Numbered from the stretch's first letter, positions 1 through 7,298 are shown. The stretch: DNA of 11,201 nucleotides from Bacteroidales bacterium (GCA_017543645.1 JAFYFR010000131.1:1-11201); one strand, 5' to 3'. Numbers and translations are program-made. The notes: generated from the sequence alone by a model not told the origin.

Positions 1-45
1 ACCGGTGCAAAATTGCGGCAGAAGTAAATTATTTCCAAACAGAAT

Positions 46-99
46 AAAAAAAATGGTAATTATATCTAACCCGAATGGGTTTTGTAGATATAATTACCA
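46..99 (-). terminator. Intrinsic (rho-independent) terminator
   Basis: On the minus strand a perfect 14-bp stem (86-99 pairing with 54-67, arm tggtaattatatct) encloses a second 5-bp GC-richer stem (aaccc 68-72 with gggtt 77-81) with loop gaat and a 4-base bulge. It is followed directly by eight U residues (46-53). It begins ~52 bases after the stop of the MoeB-like remnant, so it should end the permease/remnant transcript. On the plus strand no U-tract follows, so it is directional. Confidence 0.8.
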
Positions 100-150
100 G
101 AAGATGTGGATAAAACTCGTTTTAAAAGAATAAACATATTTGCAAGAAAC

Positions 151-390
151 TTATTCGTAGTCGATAAGTTCTGTGATTGTTGGTTTTGAGCCGCAAATAG
201 GGCAGGATTCGCGACGATGGACGTTGATTTTTCTAAAATCCATAGTTTTAGCATCAAAAGTCAGCAGTTTGTCGGTTAGCAGTTCACCAGCGCCCACGGA
301 GAATGCGTCAGCCACATTGATACGGTGTTTGGAAGGAGTTTGGAAGGTAAATTGTTTTTTGTTTTTATGTATCGTTTGGATAATATACAT
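151..390 (-). pseudogene. C-terminal remnant of a MoeB/ThiF/HesA-type E1-like enzyme
   Basis: This is a 79-residue frame from ATG at 390 (a GTG at 393 is also in frame). The last ~49 residues, from about VGAGELL to TELIDYE, match the C-terminus of MoeB/ThiF/HesA adenylyltransferases: LLTFDAKTMDFRKI, the second half of the zinc site (CPICG) and the ending PTITELIDYE. Those enzymes are normally ~230-380 aa and activate ubiquitin-like sulfur carriers for molybdopterin or thiamine synthesis. The nucleotide-binding Gly-rich loop, the catalytic Cys region and the first zinc CxxC are all absent, so it cannot be a working E1-like enzyme. The first ~30 residues (MYIIQTIHKNKKQF...) are unlike MoeB and may be read from junction sequence. 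The ATG overlaps the permease stop (TGATG), so it may still be translated by coupling. Alternatively it is an expressed short protein of other use, which I think less likely. Confidence 0.6.
327..347. repeat. Short 10-bp direct repeat near the remnant junction
   Basis: The 10-mer gtttggaagg occurs at 327-336 and 338-347, separated by a single a. It lies in the non-MoeB-like front part of the remnant frame, about 30-50 bases from where MoeB similarity begins. It could be a replication-slippage duplication or a trace of the recombination that made the fragment, but two short copies alone prove neither. Confidence 0.4.
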
Positions 391-2834
391 CACTCGTCGT
401 TTTTAAGCGTATTTATAGGATTTTCGCTGGCGGCTCGGAAACTTGCCGCCGTAACCACCAAGAGCGTTACGGAAATTGACAACACCGATGCCATTACAAA
501 CACCCAGGTGTTGATAGGGTAGTGGTAGGCAAACCCGCTGAAATATTTCTGCACAAAGAAAAATGCAACCGGAATTGCTATTGCAGTACATATAGAGCTA
601 ATTTTCAAGAATTTAACATTAAATAATGAGAGAATTTCCCAAATTGTAGCACCATTTACACGGCGGATTCCAATCTCCTTGCGGCGTCTTTCGGTCTCGA
701 AATAAACAATGCCAAAAATTCCCATCACCGAAATCATAATGGCTATGAAAGCAAATAGCGAAATCATGCGCATAAGTTCGGTCTCCTTGTAGTAGTTAGA
801 ATCCATCATCTCTTGTTGGAAAGTTCTGACAGGGTGGTTGATATATGGGAAATCGGGGTCGAGTTGGGCAAGAACATCCCGAATGAAACGCATAGTCTTC
901 TTTAAGTTTGCATGCTTGTCGACACGGACGTAGAGCTGTTTGAGAGTGGCATAATCGGGAGTAAACTTTCCCGGAATATGGAACGCGAAGGGGGACATTT
1001 CGTATCGCAAAGGCTTGAATTTTACATCTTCGCAAAATCCTACAATATCGCAGGGATAGGAACCGTTCAAATCTCCAATGTGATGATTGAGTGTCAGATT
1101 GTAAAAGTCGCGGACATACTTATTGAATATATATACACCGTGCTCCGTTTGATAATCGGACGGCAGGAAACCGCGCCCCTCAACTATACCAATATCCATA
1201 AAATCAAAGAAATTGTCGGCAACAAAAACCACATCAAAAGCAAGCTCCTCATCCTGCGACAGAGGACGACATAAATGATGGCGTATATTGGCTATCAGTT
1301 CGCTGTGCGCCCAAGTAACATCGATAATGTCGGGATTTTGAACCAGAAGCGACCGTACTTCATCGCGATGTTCTGAAATACGTTGGCTTGTCTCCACGGC
1401 AAGAAGGTTCTCGGTGTTGAAACCAAGGTCGCAGCGTAAAATAAAGTCCATATTTTTGTGTATAAACATTGATGCTATAATCAGCACGGTAGAGGCTGTA
1501 ATCTGGAAACCAATGAGGATATAGCGCAGCGCAAAGTCGTGGCCATTGGTAACATTGCCTTTGAGGGCTAACGCCGGCTCCGCTGCTGTGATATGCAGTG
1601 CGGGATATACACTCACTGCTATCGAGGTTAAAATCGGCAACAGAATACTGATAACGAGCATCTTATGATTTGAATACACCATTGATTCCATATCCACCGC
1701 ATCGCCTAAAATTGTGGGTGCTACTGCATAGACTATTACAAAAGCAATCACCATCGACACAATGGTAAACAACAGCGATTCGGTTACAAGCATTATCACT
1801 AAGTGAAGCCGGCCGCTACCGAAAATTTTCATGGTATTAATATTCTTAAGACGCTGAGGCACACGGGCAAAGAAAAAGTTAACATAGTTGATATAGGCAA
1901 TAATTATAAGCACTATGGCGAGTATCAAAAGCGTATATGTTATCTTTGGATTGGCTGGATTGTGAAAACCATCGAATTCTGGCTCAAAATGTATCTTGTC
2001 GAGCTGAATCAGGTCGACTTTTAAAGGATCGATTAAAGCAGAGTCCACATACTTTTCTGATAATGCCTTCTGCTCTAACAAATCCTCTTTTCCTAATAAG
2101 CCCTGTTTTTCTATTTCTTCAACTGCTTCAGCTATTTTGGAATGGTACATTAAATGAAGTGATTTTTTTGCTAACTGCTCAGCCATCTTGTTGTCGATAG
2201 GTATAGCGGTTTTGTAAAAGTAAGAGGTAACACTCCAGCCTTCGGCGTTGAGGTATTCGTTGCCGATGTTGCGGAATGCACCGAAAGGCTGAAGTTCGGT
2301 ATTAGACGGTATGTCGTAAATAGCCACCACCTCTACCTCGTCGGGTTTGTTGAGGTCGTATTTGAGATGCTCACCCAGCTCTATGCCGAAAGTTTCGGCG
2401 TTGTGGCGGCTGATGATAATCTTATCCATGGCATCGAAACGCGATGTGTCGCCAGCGCATATTTTAAAGTCGAAAGTATTCAAAAGTCCTTTGCTAATAG
2501 CACCTGTACGGATTTTAACCTGCTGGTATTCTCCCTCGCGCTTTACATAAAGCGAATAGTCGACCCAGGGCCAGAGACAGCCATAACTCTCAACCATAGG
2601 CAGCTGCCTGCCTAATTCCTCACCCAAAGGACGATTGACGATGTTCGACATGCTGCCACTTATGTTAGTTCTAAGGTTATATATCTTTTCATAATGTTTG
2701 ATTCCTTTGTTGAACGTTAGGTCGTAATCCGCCACCGACATCAGGATGTAAAACGCAGCCACTGCAACGGCTATTCCCGCAATGTTGAGCAGCGCGGGCA
2801 GGGTCCAAAGGTGTCTAAACTTGAATAGTGCCAT
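390..2834 (-). CDS. FtsX/MacB-type ABC transporter permease, 814 aa
   Basis: This inner-membrane permease has two MacB/FtsX modules in one chain, a form common in Bacteroidota. Predicted membrane segments are at about 12-33, 300-322, 345-372 and 391-415 in the first module, and 437-457, 690-712, 744-763 and 775-797 in the second. Each long loop (34-299 and 458-689) is a periplasmic core domain. The signature FETERRRKEIGIRRVNGAT (712-730) after the sixth segment is the FtsX-type cytoplasmic loop that contacts an ATPase. The family works with a separate MacB/LolD-like ATPase and couples ATP hydrolysis to movement of periplasmic domains for export of peptides, lipoproteins or drugs, or for signalling. 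No ATPase gene is in the window. The ATG at 2834 precedes MALFKFRHLW and the first helix. The stop overlaps the next frame (TGATG). The transported substrate cannot be told from sequence, and a link with the CHAT operon is unproven. Confidence 0.93.
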   Translation of the reverse strand: MALFKFRHLWTLPALLNIAGIAVAVAAFYILMSVADYDLTFNKGIKHYEKIYNLRTNISGSMSNIVNRPLGEELGRQLPMVESYGCLWPWVDYSLYVKREGEYQQVKIRTGAISKGLLNTFDFKICAGDTSRFDAMDKIIISRHNAETFGIELGEHLKYDLNKPDEVEVVAIYDIPSNTELQPFGAFRNIGNEYLNAEGWSVTSYFYKTAIPIDNKMAEQLAKKSLHLMYHSKIAEAVEEIEKQGLLGKEDLLEQKALSEKYVDSALIDPLKVDLIQLDKIHFEPEFDGFHNPANPKITYTLLILAIVLIIIAYINYVNFFFARVPQRLKNINTMKIFGSGRLHLVIMLVTESLLFTIVSMVIAFVIVYAVAPTILGDAVDMESMVYSNHKMLVISILLPILTSIAVSVYPALHITAAEPALALKGNVTNGHDFALRYILIGFQITASTVLIIASMFIHKNMDFILRCDLGFNTENLLAVETSQRISEHRDEVRSLLVQNPDIIDVTWAHSELIANIRHHLCRPLSQDEELAFDVVFVADNFFDFMDIGIVEGRGFLPSDYQTEHGVYIFNKYVRDFYNLTLNHHIGDLNGSYPCDIVGFCEDVKFKPLRYEMSPFAFHIPGKFTPDYATLKQLYVRVDKHANLKKTMRFIRDVLAQLDPDFPYINHPVRTFQQEMMDSNYYKETELMRMISLFAFIAIMISVMGIFGIVYFETERRRKEIGIRRVNGATIWEILSLFNVKFLKISSICTAIAIPVAFFFVQKYFSGFAYHYPINTWVFVMASVLSISVTLLVVTAASFRAASENPINTLKNDE

Positions 2835-2887
2835 AAGTTCTGCGATAGAAGTGTTAATTATTCAAACATTATAATCATTTCTTGTGC

Positions 2888-2915
2888 CAAAAATATCATA
2901 TAGTTGCAAATCAAA
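2888..2915 (-). promoter_or_regulatory. Possible Bacteroidota-type promoter for the permease
   Basis: On the minus strand TATTTTTG (2895-2888) matches the Bacteroides -7 consensus TAnnTTTG. A TTTG (2915-2912) lies upstream as a -33 candidate, but the 16-base spacing is shorter than the usual ~19-21. Transcription would start near 2880, giving a leader of about 45 bases before the permease ATG, with the twin palindromes just upstream of the promoter in an activator-like position. This is a pattern match only. Confidence 0.3.
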
Positions 2916-2944
2916 TGCTTCAATATACAACATTTATGTAAGAG

Positions 2945-2961
2945 TGTAAAATTATTTTACA
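2945..2961. promoter_or_regulatory. Operator-like palindrome B (7-bp arms)
   Basis: The sequence tgtaaaattattttaca has perfect 7-bp arms (tgtaaaa/ttttaca) around a 3-bp centre. It shares the TGTAAA...TTTACA core with palindrome A and lies on the same helical face. The pair is separated by only 3 bases. Being so AT-rich, it could arise by chance alone, but two matching copies at 21-bp spacing make that less likely. Confidence 0.6.
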
Positions 2962-2964
2962 ATG

Positions 2965-2983
2965 TTGTAAAGATATTTTACAA
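2965..2983. promoter_or_regulatory. Operator-like palindrome A (7-bp arms)
   Basis: The sequence ttgtaaagatattttacaa has perfect 7-bp arms (ttgtaaa/tttacaa) around a 5-bp centre. Its centre at 2974 lies exactly 21 bp, two helical turns, from the centre of palindrome B. Paired palindromes with this phasing are typical of dimeric transcription factors binding cooperatively on one DNA face. It sits ~130-150 bp upstream of the permease start. The regulator is not identifiable from this window. Confidence 0.6.
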
Positions 2984-3035
2984 ACCGTCTGTAATTGAAA
3001 ACATTTTGGCAAACCAGTACACAGGTACTAAGTTT

Positions 3036-5432
3036 TCAGTTGAGTCCGTCGAGCAGTACAAACGCCGCCCAATAATATGGCGTGTTTTTGCTGGGCATGG
3101 ATTTAATAAGACTCTGTGCTGCGGATAGCGATTCGTATTTAGAGCGTCCGAGACTGAGATTTTTAAAATATTCTGTCATAAAAATTTGTGTGGCAGCGTC
3201 GTCCACTTCCCAAAGTGTTGATATAATGGAGTTTACACCAGCTTGTTTGAGACCTCGTGGAAGATTGAAAGTGCCGTCGGTTGTAACCGCACCGAGGTTG
3301 GTTTCACATGCCGAAAAAATCACCATGTCAACCGAAGACAAATCCAGACGGCTGAACTCCAGCGCGGTAAGAAGTCCGTCCTCGTAGTATTGATACAACG
3401 AATCCTGCCTTGCAAGGATATTGGCGCCCGACAGCACTATTCCGCACATCGACATAGTGCTGTCGGCAAAGATGTTGTCGACAAGGTTGAAAGCGTTGCG
3501 CACCTCCAAAACCGAGCGAGAATAGCCGTGGGAGCTTATTACCACCAAGTTGGATTTTGGCAAGAGCTCTTTAACCATATCTTCTGTTGCGCCGTTTTGC
3601 ATAAGTGTGCTCACATACTTGGTCTTGAAAATCTCCCGCGCCGAGCTTATCTCCAACGACGAATTTGCCAAATCTCTCCAGTTGCTTTTGACAAGACGGC
3701 TTCCCGAACGGTCGGGTAGGGTGTCGTGGTATTGACGCGCACTTGTGGTGTCGTCGTAGCTGACATCGCCTACAAGCAGCACGTTGCACGATTTATAGTC
3801 GCGCCTTTTGCGGTTTTCAACAAGCGAAAGCATCGACGAGAGCCTGTGCAGCCTGACGTCGGGACGCGAAAAACAGAGGTATTCGATGGCGAGGTTGTGC
3901 AGGATTCCCGTCGGGGCAAAATAAACGTCGGCACCGTACGGAACCAATGGCATAATCTTGCTCCACAGAAGGTTTGAAAGCAGGGTATCTTGATAGAGAT
4001 AGTATTTGTAAGCTCCGCAGTTGTCTCGAACCGAGGTGGTGTTTACGCAGTTTATCAGGTTGTCGAATCCTCCGCCGATGTCGAAATCTTCAATTTCGTG
4101 CTGGGTAAAGAGCGGAACAAACTGTGTGCCGTTGTTTTTTGACGACACAATGGCTGCGTATCTCATGGTGTCGTCTTTGTTGTAATACACAAACTCAATG
4201 GCCCTGTCCGACTCGCTTTTTAGAGCCTTGCGCACGTCGTCTCCGTTAGTTCTGAGGCTGCCAACATATTTGCGCAGTTTGGGCATCTGAAGCGCGAGCC
4301 TTTTTTCCAAATCGCCAGTCTGCCGGGAAATATCGGCACGCTCTGCCGGTGATGCGTCCAAGAGCCTGCCCCTTAGCACAATGAGCGAATCATACAAGGC
4401 CGACATACGGCTGTTGGCAGACGCTATACCGGCGAAACTGCGGTTTGAACATGTGAGCACTGTTTTGGCAAAAACAGCCACGTCGAACAGGAAACCTGCG
4501 TCGAGATTTTCCACAACAAAGCATTTTTCGATTTGCGCCTGCTGGCTGTGCCAAAAATTGAGCCTCTCAGCCTCGGTCATAAAAGCAAAATTGTGTGCGA
4601 TATACTCGCGCATCATGCGGAAATACTCTTTGAAACATTCAGTAGCTTCTCCGCCCTTGCCTGCTCCGTGGAGGATCTCAGCCTTTTTGCGGAGCGATGC
4701 CACATAGTCGAAATGCCCCTCGCCGAGGTTTTTCTTCTGCCACACAACTACTTGGTTGATAATAGTTTCGGCTTCGGAATAATTCTTTAATGCAAGGTTT
4801 ATCATTGCGAGGTTTCCCATGCCAAGGTATTTGGAACTGCCTTCGGGCAAAAGCGTAATGGCTTTACTTACACACTCCTCCGCCCCGGCATATTCGCCCG
4901 TCTGCCAAAGAATGTACCCCTTATTTTGTAAGGCGGTTTTATATACCGGAGATTGTGAGTCAGTTAACAGACTATCCAACAGTTTAAGAGCTTCGCTGTG
5001 CCGGCCGAGACGCGCATAAGCCGACGAAAGATTCGCCAGCCTTACATTGTCGTCGGGGGGAGAGGTCATGTATAAAAGATTGTCGACAACTTTCTGATAC
5101 TGACCAGTAACAATCCATAAGTCGCTAAGATTGAGCAGCACACGTTTCTTGTTTTCGTCGTTGTATATGGGCAGGAGCTTTTCGTAGCAAGCAATGGCGT
5201 GGTTATAGTCCGAAATGTTTTTGTAACAGGCGGCAAGAGCTGCATAAACGCGGTTTTTCTCAAACGATTTTAACGCAGACTTTTCAGCACGCTGATAATA
5301 GGAGATGGCCTTGAGATAAAGTCCCTTCTGAACAGCCTGGTTGCCAAGGTCGTAGTTTTTATTAAAACTTTGGGCAAAAAGGCCTCCTGCCGACACCAAT
5401 ACCACGGTTATCAGTAACAATGCTTTGCTCAT
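3036..5432 (-). CDS. Secreted TPR-CHAT caspase-like peptidase, 798 aa (paralogue 2)
   Basis: This is a complete exported TPR-CHAT protein. Residues 1-20 are a signal peptide (SKALLLITVVLVSAGGLFA|QS). TPR-type helices fill ~25-275 (AISYYQRAEKS, AIACYEKLLPIY, RLGRHSEALKLL, NYSEAETIINQ). The linker motif MTEAERLNFWHSQ (~285-297) matches that of its paralogue upstream. CHAT covers ~475-798, with His635 in VISSHGYSR and Cys709 in IFSACETNLG, 74 residues apart. After the Cys comes LPRGLKQAGVNSIISTLWEVDD, and the end is PYYWAAFVLLDGLN. Both catalytic residues are present, so it is probably an active clan CD cysteine peptidase acting outside the cytoplasm. The Q of the usual SACQTGLG is replaced by E, and the G by N (SACETNLG), which may alter specificity. 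It starts 9 bases after the PPC-like gene, so it closes the operon-like group, and a 201-base spacer follows. The natural substrate is unknown. Confidence 0.93.
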   Translation of the reverse strand: MSKALLLITVVLVSAGGLFAQSFNKNYDLGNQAVQKGLYLKAISYYQRAEKSALKSFEKNRVYAALAACYKNISDYNHAIACYEKLLPIYNDENKKRVLLNLSDLWIVTGQYQKVVDNLLYMTSPPDDNVRLANLSSAYARLGRHSEALKLLDSLLTDSQSPVYKTALQNKGYILWQTGEYAGAEECVSKAITLLPEGSSKYLGMGNLAMINLALKNYSEAETIINQVVVWQKKNLGEGHFDYVASLRKKAEILHGAGKGGEATECFKEYFRMMREYIAHNFAFMTEAERLNFWHSQQAQIEKCFVVENLDAGFLFDVAVFAKTVLTCSNRSFAGIASANSRMSALYDSLIVLRGRLLDASPAERADISRQTGDLEKRLALQMPKLRKYVGSLRTNGDDVRKALKSESDRAIEFVYYNKDDTMRYAAIVSSKNNGTQFVPLFTQHEIEDFDIGGGFDNLINCVNTTSVRDNCGAYKYYLYQDTLLSNLLWSKIMPLVPYGADVYFAPTGILHNLAIEYLCFSRPDVRLHRLSSMLSLVENRKRRDYKSCNVLLVGDVSYDDTTSARQYHDTLPDRSGSRLVKSNWRDLANSSLEISSAREIFKTKYVSTLMQNGATEDMVKELLPKSNLVVISSHGYSRSVLEVRNAFNLVDNIFADSTMSMCGIVLSGANILARQDSLYQYYEDGLLTALEFSRLDLSSVDMVIFSACETNLGAVTTDGTFNLPRGLKQAGVNSIISTLWEVDDAATQIFMTEYFKNLSLGRSKYESLSAAQSLIKSMPSKNTPYYWAAFVLLDGLN

Positions 5433-5441
5433 ACGTCAGAT

Positions 5442-6083
5442 TTAATTGTGGTACATGGTCATATTGTTGAAAACCAAACCGTTGTTGCGGATTCTGATTA
5501 CAAACAGTTTTGACTCTTCAGGTTTCCATGATACGTAGCATTTTTCGGCGTGACGGACATCCTGAGTTATAACGTTGCCGTCGGTGTCGCAAATCAAAAG
5601 GTCTAACTCGGTGTCGCCGTCGCCTTCAACCGACACCTCGCAGAATGTGCCGCCGTTAAACCTAACCTTGTAGATTAGTTCGCCCCTCGCCGGCACGTCG
5701 TCGGTGTCGTATTTAAAGCCTGCCGCACTGCCGCGAGCCGATGCTGTCCGCACTTTTTCGATTAACGCCAGAATGGTCTGGTCTCCTGCGGCGTATTTTT
5801 GTGCGTCGGCGAGCAGCTGGCTGTCATCCAACGAGATACGGCCTTTCTTCTTGACAGATTTGTCCACTTCGCCAGCAGTCTCTTTCTCTTCTGACTGGAA
5901 AGCAATGCCATAGTCTTTGACAATCTGCGCCGCCTGAACAAGGGCGAGGGGCGACTTGTGGGTGTAGCCGTATTTCGACAGTCCGGCTGCCAGCTGAAAG
6001 GCTGTTGTGTTTTCTGATTGCGGCATCGCCGACGTGGCAAATGCGATTGACACAATCAATAACAAAATAATTTTCTTCATCAT
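5442..6083 (-). CDS. Small exported protein with PPC-like C-terminal domain, 213 aa
   Basis: Residues 1-22 look like a signal peptide (MMKKIILLLIVSIAFATSA, likely cleavage near AMPQS). The start has tandem ATGs (6083, 6080). Residues ~25-115 are helical, with the pieces SPLALVQAAQIVKDYG and DDSQLLADAQKYAAGDQTIL either side of a highly charged linker (KSVKKKGR, 75-82). Residues ~128-213 resemble the bacterial pre-peptidase C-terminal (PPC-type) beta-sandwich: the run VSVEGDGDTELDLLICDTDG (151-170) followed by CYVSWKP and a strand ending FVIRIRNNGLVFNNMTMY fits that pattern well. PPC-type domains commonly accompany secreted peptidases and help with binding, folding or secretion. The acidic GDGDTELDL loop could bind Ca2+, but this is not shown. 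It sits between the unknown 394-aa gene (12 bases upstream) and the second TPR-CHAT gene (9 bases downstream), which supports a job alongside those peptidases. The helical N-terminal half has no firm assignment. Confidence 0.87.
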   Translation of the reverse strand: MMKKIILLLIVSIAFATSAMPQSENTTAFQLAAGLSKYGYTHKSPLALVQAAQIVKDYGIAFQSEEKETAGEVDKSVKKKGRISLDDSQLLADAQKYAAGDQTILALIEKVRTASARGSAAGFKYDTDDVPARGELIYKVRFNGGTFCEVSVEGDGDTELDLLICDTDGNVITQDVRHAEKCYVSWKPEESKLFVIRIRNNGLVFNNMTMYHN

Positions 6084-6095
6084 AATTAATATTGT

Positions 6096-7280
6096 TTATT
6101 GAGGTGAAACAGGTTGAGTGATGCCTAATGCGCTAAGCACCTGCTGCTTGGTGTATGAAACAGGGGCTTGGGTGAGGGTGCATATCCAAGCTTTGGAGCT
6201 GGTGTTCCACACTTGGTTGACGGTCTGGAGAAGGTCTTGCTTGAGAGTAGATTTCTTAGGACGGCTTTTCCAGTCATCCTTCCAATTGTCCGCAAATACT
6301 GGTGTTACGCCACAGGATTCGCGGATAACGAGCGACGCCTTGTACTGACCTGTACCCCAGGCATCGTGGTATACGCCCTGCACATCCCTTACCCCAATGT
6401 AAGACCGCGGTACGATAAAACAATCGCCAAGGATTTGGATTTGCTCTGATTCGGTAGATTTGCCACCTATATACACGAACCTGCCGTCGCTGTCGAGGCT
6501 CTCTTTGCTTACAGGCACATTAACGGTAAATTTGCCGAGTTCAACATCGTCGTGCACCTGAATAGCCTGATTAATCCACGATGACGAAATCTCAAATTCC
6601 AAAGCGAGAGAGATGCTGCCGCGCTCGGAGAAAGAGTATGACTTGCGCTCCGAAAAAGCACGCGTCGGATCGTTGGGAAGGTTGCAGAGTGCGGGCTTGA
6701 ATATCAGAGTGTCTAACCTGAGCTGGAATTTTGAATGGCGGAGAATACGCACCAATGAGCTTTGGGCGGTGTCTAAACTGCACGAGAAATAGAAAACGGT
6801 GTCGCGCCCCCGCTGCTGAAGGCAAGTAAAGCCGTTGAACGACATTCCGGAAGGATCCAAGGCTCCGGCATCCGACACGGTGGAATAAAAGTCGTCGATG
6901 TTGCTGAGCATGCTGATACGTTTTTCGTAGAACGACTCCCGCTGCACAAGCTGCTCCCAGTCAGCCTTTCTGCTTTTGATTTTTTCTTTAATGGTGTTAA
7001 TCGAAGCGGACACGATAGCCCCCGCGCTCTGTCCCAACACACCTGTGGCGGCGGTGCGTGTAACGGCAAAAAGTCCGTCGAAAAACGCTCCACGGTTCTC
7101 TTCCGCCAATGCGTCGGCCTGACGCTGCCATGCCGCCGAAATCTTTTTGGCAACGACGTTGCTGGTGTTCACCTTAAAGTAGAACTTCTCCACATTCATA
7201 GCGTCAAAACTGCTTTGGGCGCGGATGCCCTGAACTGCCGCCGCCACCGCAGCTATCAATAATAAAAATCGCCTCATCAT
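6096..7280 (-). CDS. Exported protein of unknown family, 394 aa, in the CHAT operon
   Basis: I do not recognise a family. Residues 1-21 are a clear signal peptide (MMRRFLLLIAAVAAA..., cleavage RA|QS), so the product is exported. Tandem ATG codons (7280 and 7277) make the exact start uncertain by one residue. After a short N-terminal region comes an Ala/Gly-rich, weakly hydrophobic segment at ~63-97 with the pattern G80-xx-G83-xxx-G87, followed by a strongly basic, charged helix (~98-120, KEKIKSRK). The C-terminal two thirds alternate polar and hydrophobic residues like beta strands (~150-330) and contain several cysteines (153, 167, 199, 287, 323, 367). It lies 18 bases after one TPR-CHAT gene and 12 bases before the PPC-like gene, so it is almost certainly co-transcribed with them. 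A role as substrate, inhibitor or scaffold of the CHAT peptidases is an inference from position only. It has no lipoprotein Cys after the signal and no membrane anchor at the end. Confidence 0.85.
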   Translation of the reverse strand: MMRRFLLLIAAVAAAVQGIRAQSSFDAMNVEKFYFKVNTSNVVAKKISAAWQRQADALAEENRGAFFDGLFAVTRTAATGVLGQSAGAIVSASINTIKEKIKSRKADWEQLVQRESFYEKRISMLSNIDDFYSTVSDAGALDPSGMSFNGFTCLQQRGRDTVFYFSCSLDTAQSSLVRILRHSKFQLRLDTLIFKPALCNLPNDPTRAFSERKSYSFSERGSISLALEFEISSSWINQAIQVHDDVELGKFTVNVPVSKESLDSDGRFVYIGGKSTESEQIQILGDCFIVPRSYIGVRDVQGVYHDAWGTGQYKASLVIRESCGVTPVFADNWKDDWKSRPKKSTLKQDLLQTVNQVWNTSSKAWICTLTQAPVSYTKQQVLSALGITQPVSPQ

Positions 7281-7298
7281 AGTTTAAATATTTGGTTA

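Larger units (their letters stand above)
2835..3035. other. AT-rich intergenic spacer between CHAT operon and permease
   Basis: This 201-base spacer is much more AT-rich than the flanking genes. It contains no credible gene. It holds the twin palindromes (2945-2983), a longer inverted repeat overlapping them (tacaacatt 2926-2934 with aatgttgta 2961-2969), a weak 5-bp hairpin just after the CHAT stop (3016-3029), and a possible permease promoter (2888-2915). It is the most likely place for the CHAT transcript to end and the permease transcript to begin, although no textbook U-tract terminator is present for the CHAT operon. Confidence 0.7.

Noticed and set aside
1..45. End of a convergent plus-strand gene (an open stretch ending at a taa at 25-27)
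   Set aside because: Only eight codons are visible and nothing in them is recognisable, so no gene can be supported.
912..1274. A 120-codon plus-strand open frame inside the permease
   Set aside because: It is fully covered by the well-supported permease on the other strand, and its translation shows no family feature.
3016..3029. Hairpin agtac-acag-gtact just after the second complete CHAT gene, as a terminator of the CHAT operon
   Set aside because: The stem is only 5 bp and no U-tract follows on the minus strand, so it is too weak to call a terminator.
3243..3719. A 158-codon open frame on the plus strand, opposite the CHAT gene
   Set aside because: It lies antisense to the conserved CHAT core, has no recognisable domain, signal or start context, and its length is explained by the codon bias of the opposite gene.
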